The notes under the pieces: generated by a model
Seen by the model: only the letters and a program-made list of their open reading frames with translations
What the model was told of the DNA's origin: nothing
Databases searched by the model: none
Assembly: GCA_016875255.1 (NCBI GenBank)
Contig: VGRU01000237.1
Span: 1 to 5,359 of the forward strand
DNA from: Deltaproteobacteria bacterium
GTDB taxonomy: Bacteria > Desulfobacterota > BSN033 > UBA1163
Direction: 5' to 3'
DNA: 5,359 nt
Shown: in pieces, positions 1 through 4,558 of the stretch
Position numbering within the stretch: the first letter of the stretch is position 1
How the letters are laid out: every line of letters starts with the position of its first letter
Position numbers and translations under genes: made by a program

Positions 1-842
1 GGTTCCACAAAATTGGGCGCAATCTTGCGGATGATCTCTCTTGGCTCATCATAAATGCCTGCATGGCGTCCTAAATCACAGGGGTCATGATAGGTGACTT
101 TTTTATCCGTTTTCACCTTAAAATCAAAATCCTTGAGAAACTGAGTGATATGTTTGACTTCCAACCCTAAATCTTTATACGAAGGGTGTTCTTTAAAGAC
201 ACGGTAGCAGTAAGGGCAGGTCGTGATCAGGGTTTTGGCTCCTGTTTTCTGGATCTCGATAATATTGCGTCTGGCTAAATCTTCCTTGATGCTATAACCC
301 ACATCTTCAAGCACGCCGCTACAGCAGACCTCATCGACCATCGTATAGTCAACCTTCAGAATGTCAAGGAGCCGAAGCGTCTCCTGAACGCTTTCTTCTT
401 CACGATACGTTCCCACACAGCCCAGGAATAACGTATAAGGGGCTTTCTCTTTTTTGCGGCCCCAATCGTGGCGCTCTGTTTCGCCATAGATGTTTCCATA
501 CTTCTCAATGGTCTCGCCCATTGCCTTGAAGAGGTTGTTAAAACCTGCTCCCACCATGTCCTTTCGCATGGATTTGACCATCTCCTGAGGGTCAACCCCA
601 GAAGGGCAATTGGTCGTGCAGTTCATGCAGGTTGTGCAACGGAGGAAGGCTTGAGCCACGGATTCTGTCAGGGGAAGTTTTCCCTCCATCAACTCTTTGA
701 GAAGGATCATTTTGCCGCTGGCATTAGCAATGGGCCTTTTGGTCAGATCGAAGATCGGGCAGACTGCACGACAGAAACTACACCGGGAACACTGAGTGAT
801 TGCTTTGCGACGTTTTGCATCAAACTGGAGTTGAGTGGCCAT
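1..842 (-). CDS. GlcF-like (Fe-S)-binding oxidoreductase subunit with CCG domain, C-terminus cut by window edge
   Basis: The visible part is 280 residues, starting MATQLQFD at 842; AAGGA lies 7 nt upstream of the ATG. The frame is open to base 1, so the C-terminus is missing. Two ferredoxin-type [4Fe-4S] motifs are present: C18-x2-C21-x2-C24-x3-C28-P and C69-x2-C72-x2-C75-x3-C79-P. A first CCG domain (cysteine-rich, as in HdrD, GlpC and GlcF) follows: C142, C173-C174 and TTC209PYC212. A second starts at HDPC255DLGRH and runs off the window. This is the architecture of GlcF, about 400 residues in full. It lies 94 bp downstream of the GlcD-type flavoprotein gene on the same strand, so it probably accepts electrons from that enzyme and relays them to a membrane or quinone partner. 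The first CCG motif reads CCSG rather than CCG. A GlpC- or LldE-related protein is possible, but two N-terminal ferredoxin motifs plus CCG domains next to glcD favour GlcF. Confidence 0.9.
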   Translation of the reverse strand, partial: MATQLQFDAKRRKAITQCSRCSFCRAVCPIFDLTKRPIANASGKMILLKELMEGKLPLTESVAQAFLRCTTCMNCTTNCPSGVDPQEMVKSMRKDMVGAGFNNLFKAMGETIEKYGNIYGETERHDWGRKKEKAPYTLFLGCVGTYREEESVQETLRLLDILKVDYTMVDEVCCSGVLEDVGYSIKEDLARRNIIEIQKTGAKTLITTCPYCYRVFKEHPSYKDLGLEVKHITQFLKDFDFKVKTDKKVTYHDPCDLGRHAGIYDEPREIIRKIAPNFVE

Positions 843-870
843 TGGGTATCCTTACACATAGGGTTCAAAT

Positions 871-937
871 GATTTCGGAATTCGGATTGCGGATTTCGGA
901 TTTAAATTCCGCATTCCGCATTCTGCAATCCGCAATT
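871..937. repeat. 7-bp-periodic imperfect hairpin between glcD and the Fe-S gene
   Basis: This sequence fills most of the 94-bp gap (843-936). The right arm is built of heptads of the form ATTCCGC, ATTCCGC, ATTCTGC, AATCCGC. The left arm holds the complementary series GGAATTC, GGATTGC, GGATTTC. Folding about the centre near 904 pairs 897-900 with 908-911, 888-893 with 915-920, 883-886 with 922-925 and 872-874/876-879 with 929-932/934-936, with single mismatches between blocks. The hairpin reaches the TAA stop codon of glcD at 937-939. There is no T-tract on the minus strand after the stem, so it does not look like an intrinsic terminator. In a shared transcript it could stabilise the mRNA or tune expression of the downstream gene, but that is inference. 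Confidence 0.75.
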
Positions 938-2301
938 TAATCCAGGGCTCTTTTGCCCGGGTTCATGATGTTGTTCGGGTCCAGTGTCTTCTTAATCCTT
1001 CTCATTAAATCCATCTCGACCGGGTTGTGTTCAAGAGCCATATAATTTGCCTTGGAGATTCCGATGCCATGCTCTCCACTGAGCGTGCCATTGAGAGAGA
1101 TGGCAAGATGGAAAATCTCCTTCTCCACCTTGTGCGTTCTTTCGACCTGGTCAGGGTCATACTCATTGTAGAGAATCTGGGGATGAAGGTTTCCATCGCC
1201 GGCGTGACCAAATGTGGCGACGACGATGCCATAGTTTTGAGAAATTCCCTGGATTCCCACCAATAACTCCGGAATCCTTGAAATAGGAACGGTCACATCG
1301 TCCAGCACAAAGCTATGGCTGACACGGGCCAGGGTGGCATAGGCTGACTTGCGGGCCTTCCAGAGGTTGAGCCGGTCTTTTTCGTCCCTTGCGGTTTTGA
1401 TCTCGACCGGATGATTGTTTTTCAATATACCGAGAACCACTTCCATCTGAGCTTCGACCTCTTCCCAGGTGAAGCCATCGGTCTCTGTCAGAATCATGGC
1501 CTCGGCATCCGGCAGGGCGATGTCGGTATTCTCCCGGATCGATTGAAGGGTCACCTTGTCCATGATCTCCATCACACTGGGAATGACGCCGCTGGTCATC
1601 GTCTGAAAGATCGCCTTTCCCGCATCCTCCAGCCTGGCATAGGTGGCGACAGCGGTCATGGCATGGCGGGGAAGGGGGTTGATCTTTAAGGTGACCTCAG
1701 TGATCACTCCAAGTGTTCCTTCCGCCCCGATAAAGAGTTTGGCCAGGTCATAACCCGAGACGCATTTCATCGTATAGGAACCCGTCCGCATCAACTCCCC
1801 GGTGGGCAGGACGACCTGAAGGCCAAGGACATAGTCGCGGGTCGTGCCATATTTAGCGCCCTTGATGCCGCCCGCATTGGTGGCCACATTTCCTCCGATC
1901 GTGGCAACAGAACTGCTTGCCGGGTCCGGGGGGAAGGTAAAGCCATGCCTGGCGAGCTCCCGATTCAAATCGTCGCAGACCACGCCTGCCTGAACCCTTG
2001 CATAGCGATTTTCAATACTCACCTCGAGGATCTTATTCATTTTGGAGAGGTCGATGATGACTCCACCTTTAATCGGCACCACGCCCCCGCTGAGGCTGGT
2101 TCCCGCTCCCCGCGGGGTGACGGGTATCTTATTCTCATTGGCAAATTTGACAATGGCCAGAACCTGTTCTGTTGATTCGGGCCAGACTGCCGCATCAGGT
2201 CGATAGACATTCATCGAAGCGTCGTAGCTGTAGGGCACCAATTCTTCCAATTGATCGGTGAAATTGTCCTGACCCACGATTTCAATCAATTTTTTGATCA
2301 T
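937..2301 (-). CDS. glcD: FAD-linked D-2-hydroxyacid dehydrogenase, GlcD / D-lactate dehydrogenase family
   Basis: This 454-residue flavoenzyme oxidises a D-2-hydroxyacid (glycolate, D-lactate or similar) to the 2-oxo acid. The N-terminal FAD-binding domain (PCMH/FAD_binding_4, about residues 35-205) has RGAGTSLSGG at 64-73, PDPASS at 126-131, GGNVATNAGG at 136-145 and GAEGTLGVI at 192-200. The C-terminal FAD-oxidase domain (about 210-450) has LDDVTVPISR at 333-342, GHAGDGNLHP at 365-374 and SGEHGIG at 408-414. By analogy with D-2-hydroxyglutarate and D-lactate dehydrogenases, H366, H373 and E410 should bind the divalent metal and H411 is the catalytic base. Length is normal for the family. 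An ATG ten codons upstream (2331) is in frame but lacks a ribosome binding site, whereas the ATG at 2301 has GAGGAG 9 nt before it. The adjacent Fe-S gene supports a GlcDF-type complex. Lactate, glycolate and longer hydroxyacids cannot be told apart from sequence alone. Confidence 0.93.
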   Translation of the reverse strand: MIKKLIEIVGQDNFTDQLEELVPYSYDASMNVYRPDAAVWPESTEQVLAIVKFANENKIPVTPRGAGTSLSGGVVPIKGGVIIDLSKMNKILEVSIENRYARVQAGVVCDDLNRELARHGFTFPPDPASSSVATIGGNVATNAGGIKGAKYGTTRDYVLGLQVVLPTGELMRTGSYTMKCVSGYDLAKLFIGAEGTLGVITEVTLKINPLPRHAMTAVATYARLEDAGKAIFQTMTSGVIPSVMEIMDKVTLQSIRENTDIALPDAEAMILTETDGFTWEEVEAQMEVVLGILKNNHPVEIKTARDEKDRLNLWKARKSAYATLARVSHSFVLDDVTVPISRIPELLVGIQGISQNYGIVVATFGHAGDGNLHPQILYNEYDPDQVERTHKVEKEIFHLAISLNGTLSGEHGIGISKANYMALEHNPVEMDLMRRIKKTLDPNNIMNPGKRALD

Positions 2302-2310
2302 CTTAAAAAA

Positions 2311-2316
2311 CTCCTC
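2311..2316 (-). promoter_or_regulatory. Shine-Dalgarno site deciding the glcD start
   Basis: GAGGAG on the minus strand is followed by a 9-nt spacer and ATG at 2301. The alternative upstream ATG at 2331 has only AT-rich sequence before it. This supports the shorter 454-residue product. Confidence 0.7.
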
Positions 2317-2352
2317 ATTTCTGTTCCTCATGTAATAAATCTAATTCTACTT

Positions 2353-2382
2353 AATATACACCGTTCACCCTGAGCCTGTCGA
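2353..2382 (-). promoter_or_regulatory. Candidate promoter for glcD
   Basis: On the minus strand a -35-like TCGACA (2377-2382, 5 of 6 to TTGACA) is separated by 18 bp from a -10-like TATATT (2353-2358, 5 of 6 to TATAAT). The start point would fall near 2346, giving a leader of about 45 nt before the ATG at 2301. The -35 hexamer lies inside the palindromic repeat unit at 2361-2393. The candidate rests on hexamer match only; glcD could also be read from the regulator promoter upstream. Confidence 0.4.
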
Positions 2383-2393
2383 AGGGTGAATAA
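2361..2393 (+). repeat. Palindromic interspersed-type repeat unit, copy 1
   Basis: Perfect 8-bp arms TTCACCCT (2364-2371) and AGGGTGAA (2383-2390) flank an 11-base loop containing GAGCCTGTCGA. A related unit lies inverted at 2438-2470; read in the same direction the two match at 25 of 33 positions, with differences in the loop, compensated stem positions and 3' edge. From memory, words of this kind (CTTCGACAGGCTCAGGGTGA) recur widely in environmental bacterial genomes, which points to a repeat family and not a local regulatory design. Confidence 0.75.
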
Positions 2394-2410
2394 TAAGGAG
2401 GTTCAATTCG

Positions 2411-2421
2411 TGGTTCAACCT
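2411..2421. promoter_or_regulatory. FadR/GntR-type operator-like word upstream of glcD
   Basis: TGGTTCAACCT has the form TGGT-N3-ACCT, the same as the word TGGTCTTACCT at the regulator's own promoter (3219-3229), and close to the general FadR-subfamily operator TNGTNNNACNA. It lies about 29 bp upstream of the candidate glcD -35 box. It also forms the right half of an imperfect inverted repeat, AGGTTCAA (2399-2406) facing TTCAACCT (2414-2421). It is short and sits among repeat-derived sequence, so chance or repeat origin is possible. Confidence 0.35.
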
Positions 2422-2437
2422 GCTTGTCCTTAGAGAG

Positions 2438-2470
2438 CCATTCATCCTTCGAGAACCTCAGGACGAACGG
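2438..2470 (-). repeat. Palindromic interspersed-type repeat unit, copy 2 (inverted)
   Basis: Arms TTCATCCT (2441-2448) and AGGACGAA (2460-2467) pair except for one A/C position on this strand (a G-T pair on the other) around an 11-base loop. The unit is the inverted relative of 2361-2393. Together the two units and the 44 bp between them occupy most of the 211-bp gap between the regulator and glcD. The remainder (2471-2512) shows no clear terminator or promoter. Confidence 0.7.
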
Positions 2471-2512
2471 CTCACCACAAACGGATTGTAAAGTGATTAT
2501 TGAGACACCATG

Positions 2513-3205
2513 CTAACCGGTCGATTTTTTGACCTCGGACTCCACATAATTCAGGTGTTCAAGGATTCTCTCTCTGGCTTTATCCGGGGAGTGATTCTTG
2601 ATTGCATTGATTATTTTCAAATGTTGATCGAGCAGTTTCTTTATTTTTGTCCGGTCTCTAAAAACACTTCCTACAGATTCTCTGAGAAGGTCATAAATCC
2701 CTGACATGATATGCATATGGATGGTATTGTGGGTGGCCTTGGCAATGGCCAGGTGGAAGTCAGCATCCTCTTTTTCCCAGGACCGGCCTTCCTCGAATGC
2801 CCTCTTCATCTCCCGGATGATAGTGTCGAGTTGCTCAATGTCTTCCCTTGAGGCTTTCTGCGCCGCATGATAGGCGGCCCAGGTCTCAATGGCCTTTCTT
2901 ACCTCGATGAGATCGAAAATCTTCTGGGTATCCGCTTTGATAAGCAGGGCCAGTGGATCTTCGATCAGTTTTGAGGCGACCGATTTGACAAACGTTCTCT
3001 TGGCCTGCCTGATCTCAAGAAATCCCATGGTGACCAGGGAATTGAGCGCCTCCCTGAGAGAGGGCCGGCTTACGCCCAACTGTTTGATGAGTTCCCGCTC
3101 GGGCGGAAGCTGGTCGCCGGGTTTTAACTTCCCATCGACGATGAGACGTTTGATCTGATTGGCAATATCCTCGGAGATTTTGGTGTGTTTGATGGAATTA
3201 AACAT
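2513..3205 (-). CDS. FadR-subfamily GntR transcriptional regulator with FCD ligand-binding domain
   Basis: This 230-residue DNA-binding regulator has an N-terminal GntR winged helix-turn-helix (about 8-73), with the signature LPPERELIKQLGVSRPSLR starting at residue 33. An all-helical FCD domain follows (about 93-220). The FCD metal site is complete: D147-x3-H151, H195 and H217, as in metal-containing members that bind small carboxylates. R103 in EVRKAIE is a plausible ligand contact. The ATG at 3205 is preceded by GGAG with a 7-nt spacer. Members of this family (LldR, PdhR, GlcC, FadR) commonly sense lactate, pyruvate, glycolate or acyl-CoA, and the neighbouring hydroxyacid enzymes and TRAP permease point to a hydroxy- or oxoacid. 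A matching operator overlaps its own promoter, so autoregulation is likely. Repressor versus activator cannot be decided, and I cannot assign a specific orthologue. Confidence 0.92.
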   Translation of the reverse strand: MFNSIKHTKISEDIANQIKRLIVDGKLKPGDQLPPERELIKQLGVSRPSLREALNSLVTMGFLEIRQAKRTFVKSVASKLIEDPLALLIKADTQKIFDLIEVRKAIETWAAYHAAQKASREDIEQLDTIIREMKRAFEEGRSWEKEDADFHLAIAKATHNTIHMHIMSGIYDLLRESVGSVFRDRTKIKKLLDQHLKIINAIKNHSPDKARERILEHLNYVESEVKKSTG

Positions 3206-3218
3206 ATCAATGCTCCAA

Positions 3219-3229
3219 TGGTCTTACCT
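3219..3229. promoter_or_regulatory. Candidate FadR-type operator of the regulator gene
   Basis: TGGTCTTACCT matches the FadR-subfamily pattern TNGTNNNACNA except for the last base. Including flanks, AATGGT and ACCTTT form 6-bp inverted half-sites with one mismatch around a 3-bp centre. It overlaps the end of the -10 element and the expected transcription start, and ends 3 bp before the Shine-Dalgarno of the regulator gene. This is a position where a bound protein would block its own transcription. Confidence 0.6.
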
Positions 3230-3257
3230 TTTTAATGTAAACCCGTGTTTTTGTCAA
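3229..3257 (-). promoter_or_regulatory. Sigma-70-type promoter of the regulator gene
   Basis: On the minus strand a perfect -35 TTGACA (3252-3257) is followed by a 17-bp spacer and a -10-like TAAAAA (3229-3234, 4 of 6 to TATAAT). Transcription would start near 3222, giving a leader of under 20 nt with GGAG at 3213-3216. The ideal -35 and spacing, and an operator placed at the start site, make this the best promoter in the window. It could drive the regulator, glcD and the Fe-S gene together. Confidence 0.6.
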
Positions 3258-3277
3258 GATGGTTAAGGTTAAGGTGA

Positions 3278-3311
3278 CGAAGCCCCTGCCTACCGGCAGG
3301 CAGGCGTTTCG
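3278..3311. repeat. GC-rich hairpin repeat upstream of the regulator promoter
   Basis: The arms 3278-3290 (CGAAGCCCCTGCC) and 3299-3311 (GGCAGGCGTTTCG) pair at 11 of 13 positions around an 8-base loop. An alternative compact fold pairs CCTGCC (3285-3290) with GGCAGG (3295-3300) around TACC. The core CCTGCC-TACC-GGCAGGCAGG resembles a short palindrome that I recall as recurrent in environmental genomes, where it produces spurious peptides such as LPTGRQA. It lies 20 bp upstream of the -35 box of the regulator. Confidence 0.65.
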
Positions 3312-3334
3312 CTTAATAGTCAAACGGTTATGGG

Positions 3335-3455
3335 TGACGATGCTCGTATCGAAGCAAGAGGCTCGAAACTTGAAGCTCGAGTATCCAGCATCCACAAACG
3401 AGCCTCCCCGCCTGCCAGAGTATCTGAACGGCGGGCAGGGATACGAGCATCGTCA
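3335..3455. repeat. 121-bp inverted-repeat element able to fold as a three-way junction
   Basis: An outer stem is formed by perfect 16-bp arms TGACGATGCTCGTATC (3335-3350) and its exact reverse complement (3440-3455). Inside it, GAGGCTCG (3358-3365) pairs perfectly with CGAGCCTC (3399-3406). Directly after that, 3407-3416 pairs with 3430-3439 (8 Watson-Crick pairs, one G-T, one mismatch). The three stems abut with no unpaired base at 3406/3407 or 3439/3440 and only 7 nt (3351-3357) at the third joint. The element ends 24 bp after the stop of the hydroxyacid dehydrogenase gene and carries no convincing ORF. It may be a non-autonomous mobile repeat, a transcript-end structure or a small RNA; which of these it is cannot be decided here. 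Confidence 0.7.
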
Positions 3456-3479
3456 ACGATAAACGTATGTTCCCTCATT

Positions 3480-4454
3480 TCAAACAGGATTCAGGAGATT
3501 GGGCGGCTTACCGGTGGTCAGAGCAGCCACCAGGTTCTCTGCGGCAAGCATGGCCATCTTGTGACGGGTTGCTTTTGACGAGCTTGCAATATGAGGCGCG
3601 AGAACGACATTTTTTAACCCAAGAAATTCGGGGTTGAACTTCGGTTCATTTTCGAAAACATCGAGGCCTGCTCCGGCAATCGTTCCTGAACGAAGCGCCT
3701 CAATCAGTGCCGCATCGTCCACCACGCCGCCACGCGAGGCGTTGATCAGAATCGCTGTCGGCTTCATTCGCTCCAGTTCGGATTTGCCGATGAGGTGATG
3801 GGTTGCAGGAGAGTAGGGGACATGGATCGTCACGATGTCCGCCTGTGAGAGCAGTTCTTCCTTGGTCACAAAGTTTGCTCGGCAAGTCTGTTCAACCTCC
3901 GGAGCGGCTTGCCGGACATCATGGTAAATCACTTTCATCTCAAAGCCAGTTGCACGGTGTGCCACCACCTGACCGATCCGTCCCAGGCCAAAGATACCTA
4001 ATGTGGCATGATGGACATCCAGGCCAAGAAACTGTTTCAGTTTCCATCTATCCCACTGTCCTGCACGAAGGTAGGCTTCCGCCTCGGTAAGCCTGCGCGC
4101 CGTGGCAAGGATCAGCGTCCATGTAAAGTCTCCGGTGGTGTCATCCAACACGCCAGGGGTGTTGGTTGCCATTACACCTGCCTTGCGACAGGCCTCAATA
4201 TCGATGTTGTTATATCCTACGGCGATGTTACATACTGCTTTCAGGTTTGGACAGCGCGCAAGAAGTGTGGCGTCGATCTTTTCCGAAAGGGTGATCATGG
4301 CGCCCTGTTTGTCGGAAAGTTTCACAGCAAGTGTTTCCGATTCCATGGGCTGATCGGACTGGTTGGATGCCACCTCAAAATATTTAGAGAGGTATTCGAG
4401 CACATCATCGAATACCTCCCGAGTCACCAGTATTTTCGGTTTCATGGTTTTCAT
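3480..4454 (-). CDS. NAD(P)-dependent D-2-hydroxyacid dehydrogenase, glyoxylate reductase-like
   Basis: This 324-residue soluble enzyme should reversibly reduce a 2-oxo acid (glyoxylate, hydroxypyruvate, pyruvate or similar) to the D-2-hydroxyacid. The N- and C-terminal parts form the substrate domain, with VGYNNID at 79-85 and NTPGVLDDTTGDF at 98-110. The Rossmann domain (about 104-285) has GLGRIG at 156-161. The catalytic triad is intact: R241 (NASRGGVVDD), E270 (DVFENEP) and H288 (APHIASSS). D179 at the end of the second Rossmann strand (IYHDVR) suggests NAD preference, although the following Arg leaves NADP possible. A TTG at 4475 extends the frame by 7 codons, but those are encoded by the upstream GC-rich repeat. 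The ATG at 4454, with purine-rich sequence 4-14 nt before it, fits family length; ATG 4445 is a weaker option. It lies 104 bp after the TRAP permease gene, probably in the same transcription unit. Confidence 0.9.
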   Translation of the reverse strand: MKTMKPKILVTREVFDDVLEYLSKYFEVASNQSDQPMESETLAVKLSDKQGAMITLSEKIDATLLARCPNLKAVCNIAVGYNNIDIEACRKAGVMATNTPGVLDDTTGDFTWTLILATARRLTEAEAYLRAGQWDRWKLKQFLGLDVHHATLGIFGLGRIGQVVAHRATGFEMKVIYHDVRQAAPEVEQTCRANFVTKEELLSQADIVTIHVPYSPATHHLIGKSELERMKPTAILINASRGGVVDDAALIEALRSGTIAGAGLDVFENEPKFNPEFLGLKNVVLAPHIASSSKATRHKMAMLAAENLVAALTTGKPPNLLNPV

Positions 4455-4458
4455 ATTA

Positions 4459-4468
4459 CCCCATCCCC
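4459..4468 (-). promoter_or_regulatory. Purine-rich leader serving as ribosome binding site of the hydroxyacid dehydrogenase
   Basis: The minus strand reads GGGGATGGGG, then TAAT, then ATG at 4454. The two GGGG blocks lie 10 and 4 nt before the start. This is a non-canonical Shine-Dalgarno, and nearly all of it is the end of the 37-bp repeat unit at 4460-4496. Confidence 0.35.
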
Positions 4469-4496
4469 TTCCCAACCTCCCCCTTGAAGGGGGAGG
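4460..4496 (+). repeat. 37-bp GC-rich palindrome-bearing repeat unit, copy 1
   Basis: The unit starts CCCATCCCC and ends in a perfect palindrome: 10-bp arms CCTCCCCCTT (4476-4485) and AAGGGGGAGG (4487-4496) around one base. A second unit lies inverted at 4510-4546, 13 bp away. Read in the same direction the two match at 29 of 37 positions. The pair sits between the TRAP and dehydrogenase genes. No T-tract follows either stem, so a rho-independent terminator is not evident. The style is that of REP-like dispersed repeats. Confidence 0.75.
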
Positions 4497-4509
4497 ATCT
4501 CATATATTT

Positions 4510-4546
4510 CCCTCCCCTTCAAAGGGAGGGGTGGGGCGGGGATGGG
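4510..4546 (-). repeat. 37-bp GC-rich palindrome-bearing repeat unit, copy 2 (inverted)
   Basis: This is the inverted partner of 4460-4496. Its own palindrome, 4510-4519 against 4521-4530, pairs at 9 of 10 positions. It ends with GGGGATGGG, mirroring the CCCATCCCC start of the other copy. The two units and the AT-rich 13-bp centre (4497-4509) could also fold as one long hairpin. Confidence 0.75.
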
Positions 4547-4558
4547 ATTGTTTGGTCC

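Noticed and set aside
468..872. 134-codon plus-strand ORF
   Set aside because: It lies opposite the Fe-S protein gene, whose cysteine motifs are unmistakable; the ORF shows no recognisable domain and is a shadow.
871..937. CRISPR-like or tandem-repeat array
   Set aside because: The units are only 7 bp without spacers and form a hairpin; no cas gene is near.
2302..2331. Upstream ATG giving glcD ten extra residues
   Set aside because: No Shine-Dalgarno precedes 2331, and the GAGGAG that serves ATG 2301 lies within this extension.
3261..3272. GGTTAAGGTTAA telomere-like tandem
   Set aside because: Only two 6-bp units are present, which is too little to mean anything.
3207..3462. Small ORFs on both strands in the gap upstream of the regulator (peptides containing LPTGRQA or LPVGR)
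   Set aside because: They read through the palindromic repeats and the promoter; these peptides are typical translation artefacts of the repeat.
4476..4530. Rho-independent terminators after the TRAP gene
   Set aside because: The stems are strong, but neither is followed by a T-tract on the minus strand.
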